Positions 23,166 through 35,010 of a DNA stretch of 64,000 nt are shown here, in pieces. Both the position numbers and the translations under genes were made by a program. The stretch lies in contig NW_022161657.1 in NCBI RefSeq assembly GCF_008728515.1, positions 1 through 64,000 of the forward strand, read 5' to 3'. Each line of letters starts with the position of its first letter. Position 1 is the stretch's first letter. The notes under the pieces were generated by a model. The model had not been told where the DNA came from, did not search any database, and was given only the letters and a program-made list of their open reading frames with translations. Source of the stretch: Papio anubis. Lineage: Eukaryota > Chordata > Mammalia > Primates > Cercopithecidae.

Positions 23166-25395
23166 AGGGAACTGGAGAGATGGAGGCAAGATGGCCAACT
23201 AGACCAGCTAGGAGGAACATCTGCCACCGAGGGACCAGGAGGCCAAGAAGACTAATGCACTCTGTGCAGATCCTTGGAAGGAGAGCATTCAGAGCAACTG
23301 GAGGGAGAGCACAAATGCTGGGCTGAGCAGAGAGAAAGCTGAGAACCATGCATGGCATTACAGCACATGAGGAATTGTTCCTGGCCCCCAAAGACTCTTG
23401 GGAAAGGTGTGAGTTGAACAGGGAGCAACCTGCTCTGGCCACGGGCCTCTGGAATCCTGGCAGCAGGAGACACCACACCCGCTATGGACACGTGCACTGG
23501 ACAAGAAGAGCTGCTTAGAGAGGTGGAGGAGGCAGGATTCCAGCCAGTGTGGAGCCCACAGCTTTTGGTTCAGCAACCTCTGCAGTGGAGCATGGCCAGG
23601 GACACCCTCGGGGAACTGTCAGACTTCAACAGAGCAAGGGTGATGTTGCCTATTAGGTGGGGCCGGTTCAACCTGAGAACCCTTCTGTCTGGTGGCCTCT
23701 CCGGGGACTCCAGCCTGGCCATGACTGCTCATAATGCAGCCTCAGTAGCCCAACTGTTGTGCCTCCAGGGCCCACATCATGGCCCCTGTGCTGGCAGACC
23801 ACACCTGATCAAAGGCAAGTTCCAGCAGAGAGGCTCCCTCTGCCACATACCAATCTGCCCGTGCCCTCTTCCCACTGCAACCTCCCCCATGCCACTTTGC
23901 AAGCATGCGTTAACCTATGGCCACCCCACTCCATTATTTTGCTAGTATGTGTATGCACAAGTGAACCCCCCCTTCCCCTTCCCCACTGGCACATGGGCGC
24001 ACATGCAGCCCAGCGTGTCATTGTTGCCAGCATGAGCACAGTGACCATCCCCCTAATGCCGCTCCTCTGTGCTGTTGTTACCTGCCTGAACAGGAGCACA
24101 GACACCAGCGGCCCTGCCCCATGCACTGCCACTGCTACAGGTGTGATCACGTGCAGGGGGATTGCCAGATCGGTGTCTGCCAGTGCCCCACCCCTATGGT
24201 GACACCTTTGTGGATGCCAAGGCACACAGGGATGCTAGTGGCCCCATCCTTCATCCCCAGTCCTCCTTTCCCACTCCCTGTGCCACCACCACCGCAGCTG
24301 CCAATGGCCATATGGAGACTGGCAGCCCTAAGCCAGCTAGCTCCCCTTCCCAGGTGACAATCATGCACCTCCCTGCACTGCCAATTCCCACATCTCCACT
24401 TCTGCTGGTGGGTGGGAATGCACACGGATTCTGCTGCCACTGCTTGATGAAGCGCTTTGGCTGGCACCACCCTTTGTAGTGTTATGGCTAGTGGTCTGGG
24501 AACACCTGGGCTCCTTCAGTGTGGCAGGTTTCAAACTTCGAGGAGCCAGAGAACAAAGCTGAGGGCTCAATACCAGCTTCCCCGAGTTTGAGCACACATC
24601 CCAGAACAGCTGAGCTGAGCCTTGGCTCCCTCAAAAATCTACCAAAAACAAAGCCAGCCAACTAAACCCACCTTATGCCACAATCAAACACCCAAGGACG
24701 TAAAAGAGGATAAAAGAAAAACAACAACAACAACATGAAAATCCATCTAAAGGGAAGCAACTTCAAAGACTAAAGAGACATCAGCCAGAAAGATGAGAAA
24801 GAACCAGCTAAAGAACTCTGACAACTCAAAAATCCAGAGTGTCTTCTTGTCTCCAGATAATCTCACCACTAGTTCCCCAAATAGTTCTTAACTAGGCTGA
24901 AATGGTTGAAGTGAAATAAATACAATTTGAATATGGATAAGAACAAAGAAAATCAACCTTCAGGAGAAAGTTGAAATCCAATCCAGGGAACCTGAGGAAT
25001 ACAATAAAACAATACAGGAGATGAAAGAAACATTTTCATTTTAAGGAAGAACCAAACTGAGCTCACAGGGATGAAAAATTCACTTCAAAAATGTCAGAAT
25101 ACAATAACAAGCATTGATAGCACAATTGACCAAGTGGCCGAAAGAATCTCAGAACTCAAAGACCTGCTCCTCAAAATAACATAGACAAAAATAAAGAAAA
25201 AAAAAGAAGAAGAAGAATGAACCAAACCTCAGAGAAATATGGGATTACATGAAGAGACCTGTCTGTAACTCACTGGCATCCCTGAGAGAAAGCAAGTAAG
25301 TTGGAAAGCATATTTCAGGATATTGTCCATGAAAATTTCCTCAACCTCGCTAGGGAGGCCAACATTCAAATTCAGGAAAGGCCAAGAACCCCTGG
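23166..25395 (+). mobile_element. L1 5'UTR and start of ORF1, sense, 3'-truncated
   Basis: Begins at a bona fide L1 5' start (gagatggaggcaagatggcc near 23175) and continues through a GC-rich 5'UTR (23200-24620). From about 24700 the ORF1 region follows: atgagaaagaaccagctaaa near 24793, caggagaaagttgaaatcca near 24961, tcacagggatgaaaaattca, aagaatctcagaactcaaag, and gagaaatatgggattacatg near 25233. ORF1 has several stops (for example near 24892). The element breaks off at about 25395 after ggccaacattcaaattcagg, so ORF2 and the 3' end are absent. Several 70-150 codon frames in the 5'UTR (23484-23945, 23759-24202, 24162-24479) are by-products of its GC content. Confidence 0.85.
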
Positions 25396-26159
25396 GGTTA
25401 TATAATTTTAAAAAAGCCTATAAACAATCAATATTATAGCACCATGTATCACAGCACTGAATCTTTCTTATTTTAATATAGGTTCAAGAACAGTAAACTA
25501 TGTAAAATTATAGCATACTTATAAATTCTGATAGGAAAATATAAATAAAATATTTCGTTAATTTTAATCACATCTAAAAAATTACATGAGGCATAGATTC
25601 TAGTAGGAAATTCAAGTTCATTTATTTCCTTCTGTTTTAAAGTACATGGCTTCTGTGTTGCCTGTATAAATCAGACACATGGTCATTTATTTTATAAGAC
25701 ATTTTAAACTGATCAGTTAACCTCATTTCTATGTATAACAAGGAAAAGAATCTTGCTTACTAATGAAATTAAACAAAAGCATTAAGTCTATTTTTCACGA
25801 TATTACCACATTTTGAAGTCACATTTCTGACCCTAAAAATGAGCTTACATCTGTTGGGAGTAACGGTATATTACTATAATTTAAAAGCATGCTGAGGCAA
25901 GAAATCAAAGGAGTCCAACAGATTAGGACCAAAGAATGAATTTCTATGAAAAAATATTTTTGGAAAAAAATTGCTAATATATTTAAAGAATTTATTAATT
26001 TTGTAAAAAATAAAAATGAGTAATAAATAATTAACAATATTATGTGCAACTCTCACAAACTCACTGCAAATATTTATAAGCCGTGACAATGTGGAAGTTT
26101 ACCTGAGTTCTATACTTTCAGAGAACAGTGAAAGTTATAAAACCCGCCAATCTATTTTT
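25396..26159. other. Unassigned AT-rich sequence
   Basis: Nothing recognised. Confidence 0.4.
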
Positions 26160-26625
26160 CACAAAGTCTTCCCACACTTTTGTGCTGGGAAATGGCTCAT
26201 TGTAAACTACAACTCTTTCCCATATGGCTTAGAAAAGGCTCCCTGTCCACTCTTCTTCATACCTCCCATAAGTCTTGCTGTGGTCTCGCTTGTTTACTGA
26301 GGACAAGTCCTCATCATTTCCCCTTTTGCCTGAACCTGCTGACAAGGCCAGATACAGACTCCACAACTCTCCATTCTTTGTCTCATGAGTGATTAACTGA
26401 GATTAGAACTGCTTATTCCCCGGAAGCTGGTGAAGCATGGAGAAAAACATTTTCTGTTCAGATAATTGACTGAGACTCTGCCTGCTTGCAAAGCAATCCA
26501 ACTGTAAATCAACCCATCTGTAGCATGTTTATTATGTCTTATAAACATGTGAGGCGCAAAAACTCTGCTGAGACACTCCAATTGCAGATCTGGGTGCTCA
26601 GCCTATTGCAATAGCCAAAATAACA

Positions 26626-26662
<37 letters not shown>

Positions 26663-26690
26663 GTCTCCTTTTAAGTCTCTGGTAGCTGTT
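26160..26690 (+). mobile_element. Possible ERV1-type solo LTR
   Basis: Organisation typical of a class I endogenous retroviral LTR. A tcccataagtcttgctgtgg / gtttactgaggac block is followed by gtgattaactgagattagaa, ggaagctggtgaagcatgga, gactgagactctgcctgctt, and gtagcatgtttattatgtct. It ends with gggtgctcagcctattgcaa and a CT-rich end (26622-26666). No retroviral genes adjoin it. The family name is not assigned, and boundaries are approximate because no target duplication was found. Confidence 0.45.
26622..26666. repeat. (CT)n microsatellite
   Basis: About 45 bp of tctctctctctctttctctc repeats. Confidence 0.9.
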
Positions 26691-27955
26691 TACACTGCTT
26701 ACTCCCATTTCTATGCAGCTGTTTTACAGATGTTTACCATTATTTATGCAATACATGACTACAGAAACATGGTATATGAGGCATGCACAAGTTTACAAGT
26801 AGAGTGACTGATCTGTAAACCAGACCCTGTACTTAACTCTGGCACTGAAAACTATTTATAAGATGATGCCCTAAGAATGTTATAAAATAATAGGAAGACA
26901 CATTTTTAAAAGGTTTCTTTAATATTATTGTGTTAAAACTATGATACAATCACATAAAGTTTCATAGTAGGCCACAGAGAAAGAATACTTGGCATTTCAG
27001 ACAACCTCATAAATATGGTCAGATGACCAACGATCTGAGGCTTAAAGGAAAGAACTAGTGAACTTGGTCAAAGGAAGGAATAATAGAAGGCTCTGCTACG
27101 TGGAGGGATCTACACAAACACAGGAAGTTACTTTGCCTTTGACTCTTTCTTTTTTTTTTTAAGCAATAAAATGTCTAACCTTTATGACCAACCCCTAGGA
27201 ATCCAGGCAGCCAATTTAGCTACTGTTGGACCCTTTATCCAAGGCAAATACAAAATTTGATGCTTAAAACATTTCAATCATAAAGAGGACACAAAAACCT
27301 ACAAGTAAATGCTGGCTTATATAGATATGCTTAATATTGAATAACCTCATTTCAAAATATAAATATGTGTTACAAACTGATAGCCTATACACATATTGGA
27401 GAAAATCATCATTATATTTGCATTATATTGACTCATTTCATAAACATTTGCAACATTGTTCTAAAAATTTGTTTCATATGTATTACTTCCTAGGTATTTT
27501 ATTTGGGCATTACTGAAATGATCATTGTTCTTAAAATATTTTTGTCTATTTTCTGCTTCTCTTTTCGCATTGTTCTTTTTATACCAGGACAGCCCTTGCC
27601 TGATTTTCCTACAATGAATCTTTATTCCAATGACCTTTCCTTCATTGCAGCCAAGTTACCCCATACCTTTAGTGTGCTACTATGAACAGAACTTTAGGCA
27701 CTTGTCACATTGAACAAACCTTAATTGTTCTTGTATTTATGACTCTTCCAGGAAAATAAAATTTCATAAGTGTGTTAGCCATAGCTTATTTATTTCTAAT
27801 TCCTCTTTCTTAGCTCAATGCCTGGAAGGTAGCAGACCCTAAAAATAGTATCTTTAGTTATAAAAAAAAAAAAGGAACATGAGAGAGGAAAAAAAGATTG
27901 AGATACTCCAGTCTGAATAGAATAAAATGATTCAACAGGTAATAAGCATATAACA
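26691..27955. other. Unassigned AT-rich sequence
   Basis: About 1.3 kb in which nothing is recognised. Confidence 0.4.
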
Positions 27956-28490
27956 CAAATTGAAGCCACTTGTTCCTGAATCTGCTAAGTGAATTTTATT
28001 TAAAGAGGCAAAAAGGAGCCAGTGGAGTAATTTGAGGAAGGAACATAATATTTTTTGAGTAAAACAAAAATATCTATGATTAATATTTCCAAACAAAGGC
28101 ATTATTGCCATATTTTAAGGCAGTTTATGTGACTTCCTATGTGTTTAGATAAGGGGTTGGGTGGTAAAAAGGAGAACAGTTGAGTTTAGAGATAGAATAC
28201 AATACATTTTATTACTTAATTTTATATAATGAACATAAGACTGGGAAGAATGATAGATGATTCATAGACTCTGAGATTGGGGAGTTACTAAACGTCTTTG
28301 AAAAATTATTAGAATAAAGAAATATATGGGCATGGAAGGAAAGCATTTGGTCTTCTTTCTACTCAAGTATGTCTAGAAGGCTGTGTTGAGGATAGAGAGG
28401 GAAAAGGGTCAAGTCCAGAAATATAAATCAAAATCATCCTGGTGCCTTAGATATTTGAAATCATATGAATAGATGAGCAAGAAAAATAAG
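27956..28490 (+). repeat. Possible ancient interspersed repeat (unnamed)
   Basis: The order of motifs (aggcaaaaaggagccagtgg near 28005, agtaatttgaggaaggaaca, gacttcctatgtgtttagat, then tgtctagaaggctgtgttga near 28370 and cagaaatataaatcaaaatc) resembles an old mammalian interspersed family. Less complete relatives appear at 34780-35010 and 47740-48500. I cannot name the family with confidence. Confidence 0.3.
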
Positions 28491-29605
28491 GGCACTGTGT
28501 TTTAACCTTCAGGCCATGTATTTATTATTGGTGAACAGGTATTGCACGGGTGTAGAAAAAGACACAAGTGATTTCATTAGAACAAACAATGCCTTTCCAG
28601 GCTTTCAATATGATGGGGATCAGAGTGACAAAACGCCATTTAGAAAAGAAGATGGATGGGGCAAGAACGTCTTGAAAATGCAATTTACTTCTACATGCTT
28701 AAAGGCAACAGAGAATGTAGTGTTTGCAAGACAGTGTTTAATTATCTGAAAAAGGAAACTAGAGTCTGCGAGGAAACGTGTCATTGGTGAGTATAACACT
28801 TTTTAATAACTGCTATCTTATCTTGAGTGAACTCTTTTAATAGAACAAATCTCTCATGGAAGATTAAACTTTTCGAAAGGTAGCATTCAGTGACATCTTC
28901 CTTGTGTGTTTTAGTACATTTGTTCATTACTTCAGCAATCTTCCAAACATATTACACTTCCAGTATTCTGGGAGTAGAAAATAGCAACAGGAAACTTTTA
29001 TGGCAATATTATTGCAATAAAATATTATGGGAATTTGGGGAATATATTATTACTGCGGTTTGATATATAAAAATATTCAATGATTGTGACTATGATGAAT
29101 TTCCCAGTGTTGCCATGGGTTGGTAAAGGGAGAGAACAGAATCTTTAATTTTCAATTCAACATTTACCTGTCATATCTGAATGAGTTTTGTATATTAAGT
29201 GTCTAAGAATCTGTGCATGCCTGCTGGCAAAAATTCTCAGACTTAGAGTATGCACAAGTGGATGCTTTATTTTTGATACAAAAATTTGAATTCAAAAACT
29301 GTCGTTTCTAATGTGCATTTATTTTTCAGAATTAATTCAGTATTAAAAGCCATGCCAGACTGAAGTTGAGGAATGAGCCTTAGGAAACATTTATATAACA
29401 AATCTAGATATTTATATTACTTAACTAATTGTACATAATGAAAGTCAATCAACCACATGATATTTTTGTATTTAAAAAAATTAAACTCTCAAATTAAAAG
29501 TCAAGCCTTCCACTTCCATAATTTTATATCCCAATACAGTTTGTTTGATTAAGCCTTCTCATAAATAATCTACAATGACAGATTTCCTTTATATGAATAA
29601 TCATA
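28491..29605. other. Unassigned sequence with one isolated 77-codon frame
   Basis: A plus-strand frame at 28516-28749 (begins MYLLLVNRYC) has no recognisable domain, no homologue I know and no splice context. I treat it as chance or part of the ancient repeat. Nothing else seen. Confidence 0.35.
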
Positions 29606-29776
29606 GTGTTTAACATTATTGAAGGTTTGCCATGTATCAATCACCTTCTACAAACTTTGCATTATTTAACTAATTAATCCTCCAAGAACCTTTTAAAAAG
29701 GTTATGATTATCTGTATATTACACATGGAAAAATAGACACAAACCAATTAGTTTGAACAATGTCATAAGCTGCATA
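29606..29776 (-). mobile_element. MIR SINE, antisense
   Basis: Antisense MIR with recognisable order: gaaggtttgccatgtatcaa, gcattatttaactaattaat, cctccaagaacctttt, ttatctgtatattacacatg, caatgtcataagctgcatag. Confidence 0.75.
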
Positions 29777-31394
29777 GATGTGAAAATGCATTCACACATA
29801 TATATGTATTACATATATAATCATATGGTAAAGGTTATAGTCATATAAGCATGTATTATTTCTGCAGATGTTTGGGAATTTATATTTTCAGAGACGTTTC
29901 TCCTTCCAGTCTCCTATGTTCACTGATTGCATACTGGATTTCATAGCATCAGCCCCGTCAGATTCCACTCAAAACAAACAAACAGTTTTAATAATATTAA
30001 TAGCTATGCTTCAGAGAACCTGATGTAGTCTATGATGATTTTTCCTGAATCCATCAACATGAGGCATGTTTTCATAAGATGTTATTGTGATACAATTTCA
30101 TGTAAATATAAAGAAAGCCAACATATCTGATGAAGTATGCTTATATTTTAAAATAAATATTCGTCTTTTTCTCCAATCCACATATATGCCTAACATGGCA
30201 CATTGAAATAAAGCTGGGTTTCCTACACAATTGACAGAAAATATTTATTATAGATATCAAAAGAAAGACTTTTAAAGTTAACTTGGCAGTGATGGCCATT
30301 AGAAGTTTTTTCTTTCCGGACAGAGATAATCAGTCAACTTAATGTATATGTCAGGAAAAATCCTCATATAATATCTAATTCCACAAGGCCATCATATAAT
30401 GTTTATGTTCAATAAATCTGTTTAAACAGAAAAGAGAATGTAACGAATCACCGTCCCCATGAAATGAGAAAAAAAATCAACTCTATTTTCGTTATTTTGT
30501 AAATATAAATGAACACATAAATCTAGCAAAAATTAATTTAAACAAAATTGGTCTGATATACTATGCAATTGCTCTGTGATTTAAGCTACAGCAATCTCTC
30601 TCCCTCTGCGTGTGTCTCTCTCTTTTAATGACCTTAGGTCCCCAGGTGCTCTTAGTGGCAATATCTCAAGTCAGTTCAGTTTAAATTGGCTGACAAGGAT
30701 TTTAGGCTTTGAAATCACCTGGATTTTCTAAATGGAGGCATGCACCTTTATGGGTCATTTATTCTGCATTAAAGTTTATTTTATATTTTGGCATGCAATA
30801 AAGTTTACTTTCATATTTTATACACACGATTTTAATGCTTTTTTTCCCTTATATATAACAAGGTCACCTAAGTTATTTGCAACCTAATATAGTTTCTAAG
30901 CAACTTGAGTATAGTGAGTCATTTTTTTAGTATCCATATTATTTAGTACTTTGCTTACAAAATTATTTATTGATTATATCAGCATAATTCCATTAATTAT
31001 TAAGCTTTTGCATATGGCATACAATATAAGTTTGGTAACTGTTTTAACTAAAGAATTGATGAAAATCAAAATAACTGTTTAATAAGTGAGACTCCTAGGA
31101 TCTTGAGAAAATTATTGAATTATCTGCTTCTTAGTTTATTTGACAGTTTTTAAGGATTTTTCTTTTATGTAATTGTCAAACACTTTATCTATCTGCAACC
31201 CACCCAAGAAAATAAGATTCAATGTGTTTTGTTCATTCATGTATCTTCAGAGTTTCACAGAGTACTTTGCACTTTGTACAGATCTATTGAATTAAGAATT
31301 ATTTTGGTCCACAAAATCCCATTCTAATTTGATCTATAAGACCATATGTAAGTTGGTCCCTATCTAAAATTCTAATTTCATATTGCACAACTTG
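29777..31394. other. Unassigned AT-rich sequence
   Basis: About 1.6 kb; a minor TC-rich patch lies at 30592-30625. No recognised element. Confidence 0.4.
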
Positions 31395-31700
31395 TGACAC
31401 TTACTTTGTATATCTCTCTGCTTATTTCTTGATTCCCAGCCATACTGTAGTTATTTCTCTCTCAATCATTTATTTTATCTTTCCTCTGCCTGTAATGATC
31501 TTCCTAAGATTTTCAAGTGTATTATTTCTCATTCATCAAATATCAGTTTTCCACCTTGTATTGTATTCACAGTACATTTCCCTGCCTGAAATCACTTTAT
31601 GTATCTATTTATTTAACCTACTGGATAACAACATAGACCTCTTTTATTTTGTTCACCCCTCTCTTCTCAACATCAAGAGCAATAACTGATATACATTAGG
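31395..31700 (+). mobile_element. L2 LINE 3' fragment
   Basis: Sense L2 text: tctctctgcttatttcttga, atctttcctctgcctgtaat, ttctcattcatcaaatatca, tgcctgaaatcactttatgt, and acctcttttattttgttcac in the right order. The coding frame is not preserved in any meaningful way. Confidence 0.65.
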
Positions 31701-32244
31701 GATTCATAAATTTTTTTAAATTTTCTACAAAAAACACATAGTCTAGCATATAATAAATGATGCACAAAGCAGATTGTAGAAATTTCCCTGCTCCTGCATG
31801 TTTTACAATACCACTTCTGAATGTATTACCCTCTTACCTCTGAATGACTGTATACAAACTTCACTTAAGCGTCTTTCTTTCTCCATGCCATTTTCCCCTG
31901 GGAACAAATTTTATTTTATTTCATCTCCTTTATCTCACAGTTCTACTATAAAAGAGGAGACCTCTCTTTGTTAGACAGAAAGCAAAGTTGGCTAAAGTAG
32001 ATTACTTCTTATGCTCATTTTCAAATTTTCAAAAAAAATGTAATTTTTCTTACTTGAACATACAAAGACGAGAGGAAGAGCTCTCAGTCATATGAACCAC
32101 AGAACAATCACATAAAAGGAAAAAAAGAGAAGTTACAGATTAAACATGATTCCTAGGGTTAAAGTCTTGGAGCTGCACTGCATAATTTCTATTTTGTTCC
32201 TTTATATTTTATTTTATTTTTTCATGAAATGAAGGTATCATATT
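31701..32244. other. Unassigned sequence
   Basis: Nothing recognised. Confidence 0.4.
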
Positions 32245-32365
32245 AACCTGTCTTAGCCTTAGTTTAGTTTTTCATTCATAAAATGAAGATCTCAGAACCT
32301 ACCTGACAGGACTAAATAATACACCTCAAGAGATTTTGGAGTAGGCAAAAATGAAATAAATGTTA
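32245..32365 (+). mobile_element. MIR SINE fragment, sense
   Basis: Sense MIR 3' half: taacctgtcttagccttagt, ttcataaaatgaagatctca, gaacctacctgacaggacta. Confidence 0.65.
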
Positions 32366-32530
32366 AAAAGTGCTAACTTTTAATGAACATGTATTATGTG
32401 CTGAGAACTATTGTAAATATTTTATGTGTATTCACTTATTTAATCTTTACAACAATCATATTAGATATTGATGTATTCCATCCTGTTCTAGAGAGGAAAA
32501 AATCTGACTCCCAGAAATTTTAAGCTATTT
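32366..32530 (-). mobile_element. MIR SINE, antisense
   Basis: Antisense MIR directly abutting the sense copy: gaacatgtattatgtgctga, ttcacttatttaatctttac, aacaatcatattagatattg, ctagagaggaaaaaatctga. The two form a tail-to-tail pair. Confidence 0.75.
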
Positions 32531-32577
32531 GCCTGAAATTAGTTTTCATCCAAAGAAAATATATCCTAAATGATCAC

Positions 32578-32947
32578 TGTATTAGTCTGTTTTCATGCTG
32601 CTATAAAGCTACTAAGTGAGAACTGGGTAATTTATAAAGAAAAGAGGCTTAATTGACTTACAGCTCTGCATGGCTGAGGAAGTCTCAGAAAACTTAAAAT
32701 CATGATGGAAGGGGAAGTAGGCACCTCTTCACAAGCTGGCAGGAGAGAGAGCCTGTGAAGGAGGAACTGTGAAACATTTATAGAACTGTGAGATCTCGTG
32801 AGAACTCCCTCACTATCACAAGAACAGCATGGGGAAAACCACCCCCACGATCCAACCACTTCCCACCAGGTCCCTCACCCAACACTTGGGGATTATGAGG
32901 ATTACAATTTGAGATGAGGTTTGGGTGCACAGAGTCAGATCATATCA
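32578..32947 (-). mobile_element. Solo MST/THE1-type (MaLR) LTR, antisense
   Basis: Starts tgtattagtctgttttcatg and ends gtcagatcatatca, the reverse of a MaLR LTR. Internal landmarks are gaactgggtaatttataaag, tcatgatggaagggg, gagaactccctcactatcac, gaccaggt-like ccaccaggtccctcaccc, and ttgagatgaggtttggg. The flanks atcac (32573-32577) and atcat (32948-32952) form a 5-bp target duplication with one change. Solo, no internal sequence. Confidence 0.88.
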
Positions 32948-32952
32948 ATCAT

Positions 32953-34200
32953 CCTATTAGATTAAATGTCATTTCATGGCAAGTTCATTTCTTAATATTA
33001 GCAGAAAGTACTGGTGTTACTGTGATTTGAATTGGGCCTTCAGCATCAGAGATCACTAACTTGTTACAGTGTTTCTATACAAACTATATACCTTGTATCT
33101 TACAAGCTATATTATCTCTATAAAATAAATTGGGTATTATAAATATAATTGTCAAAGAAACTATGGCAGATGAAGAATTAGCAAGACACAAGGAAGAATC
33201 TAGATGAAATCTGGCAGATACAGTTTATTAAGGTTTTCCTAAAAGATGCATCAGTTTGTTAGTGAAGAAATACTGGAGGTTTATAACAGAATCATGCCAT
33301 ATGAACACTATAATTACTGTAAATACAACATTCTTAATAAATCTTTGTGTTGCATTCTTACTAATTCTTATATTTTCTCTGGTTATTGGTAAGCTTAGCT
33401 AGCTATATGGAGTGAAACTTTTCTTTCTATTGCAGTCAATCTAAAATCCAAAGTAGGCGAATCCATCTTTCACAGATCTCAGTGAAATTTTACATTATTT
33501 CTAATTTTCTAAATTAACACATGAACGTTAATTTCTCTTTTTTACTTTTTGCATTACTGTTGAGGCACATATTTTTGACTGTATCTTTTCTATACTGCCT
33601 GCATGTTTACACACACATGTGTTCAGTACATTGCAATGTTAGAAAAATTACTGAATTATTCTGATTGGACTTTATCTTTCATCTTAACAACAACAGCAAC
33701 GACAAATGAATGCTGAAAAAATAATGAATGCTATGCAGCATATTGATAGCAGTCATTATTATGAAGAAAATGGTTTGCCTCCGTCTTTCACAAATAGAAC
33801 GTGCAACATGCTCTGGCCCAGCCACACTCAGCATCATCCCATAGCGATGAGTACCCTGCAGCCAGTGAGCATGTGATGGAAGCTTTGCGCAGCTAATAGA
33901 AGAACTAGTGCTGTGATTTGCTCTGACAGGTCTTTCATTGCTACATTTCTAAAAGGGCGGCCAACTGGGGGTGCTGTACAATAGAAACAGATCTTCTAAT
34001 TCAATGATATTTAATTTAACAAGAATAATAATTTAGGATATATATGTCTCTCCTGAGACGGGGAAAAACATAAAACAACGGAATTTTGCAGGTATATTAT
34101 TGAATGCGAGACGAAATTATAAAGAGTATTAAGATTTCAAGGACGAAGCTTTTAACTGCATTAAATATATCCAGTAAAATTTAAGCTACAATTATAGTTA
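32953..34200. other. Unassigned sequence
   Basis: About 1.2 kb with no recognised repeat. A GC-richer patch at 33770-33970 (tgctctggcccagccacact, gagtaccctgcagccagtga) is non-repetitive to my eye. Confidence 0.4.
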
Positions 34201-34300
34201 TGATTATAGCAACCATTTCCCAGGTAATGCACACTGTTCCAGATACTATGCTCTTCACTTCCAATACACGATCTACTAAACTCATGCATTATTAATCACT
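34201..34300 (-). mobile_element. Weak MIR fragment, antisense
   Basis: tagcaaccatttcccaggta, cactgttccagatactatgc, and actcatgcattattaatcac follow the antisense MIR order, but divergence is high. Confidence 0.4.
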
Positions 34301-34779
34301 CAATAGTTTAACTGACTAGGTTATTGTGTGATATATGGTAATCATTCATGTAAGATGCTGTAAACAGAGCTGGAGTGCAGGTCGAAATGATGACTGCCCC
34401 CAGGTTGTTTATTGTGAAAGAAAATGATACATCATTTTGTAAAACTGAGTTAAATATGATTAAGCAGTGCAGAATGTGATGCAGGAACATAACCAAGAAA
34501 CAATAATAAACTAAGGGAGATTAGATTAGAATCCCCTTAGTGTAAATAAATGTAAAACTAATATCAAATGAGTGAGTTTTGTGAGGAAAAATGGTGAGGG
34601 AGAAAGGGTAAAATAATTAAGGAGTGGGAGCAAATAAAATATTTTTCATGCATCATCCAGGTAACATGTATTGATTGAAGACTCCCAGGTGGGAAGTACT
34701 GGCAAGTTTCCAGGGAATTAAACAACTTTAGAATGGGCAGGAAGAGTAGAGAGCAATAAGGCTGGAGACACCAAGAGTG
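34301..34779. other. Unassigned sequence
   Basis: Nothing recognised. Confidence 0.4.
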
Positions 34780-35010
34780 AGGTCACAGCACAGCTTCTCA
34801 GACAGGCATCTAAAGGAGTTTGGCCTTTTATATAAAGGCAATAAATAGCTAATGAAAGGATTTGAGCCATGGAATGGTATTTGTTTTAGAAAAATCCCTG
34901 AGAATATAATATGGAGAGTAGCAAGAGCAAAAGGAGAGAGAAGTGGCAGGAGGCTGCAGTTTTCAGGTAAAAATGATGGTGGCCTCGAGAGGGTAATAAT
35001 AGTGGATAGA
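34780..35010 (+). repeat. Possible ancient interspersed repeat (unnamed)
   Basis: gagtttggccttttatataa, ggcaataaatagctaatgaa, aggatttgagccatgga, gtggcaggaggctgcagt, and aaatgatggtggcctcgaga follow an order I associate with an old mammalian interspersed family. It is shared in outline with 47740-48500. Confidence 0.35.

Noticed and set aside
23484..24479. Cluster of 70-153 codon frames on both strands
   Set aside because: All within the 5'UTR of the sense L1 at 23166; overlapping opposite frames reflect composition, not genes.
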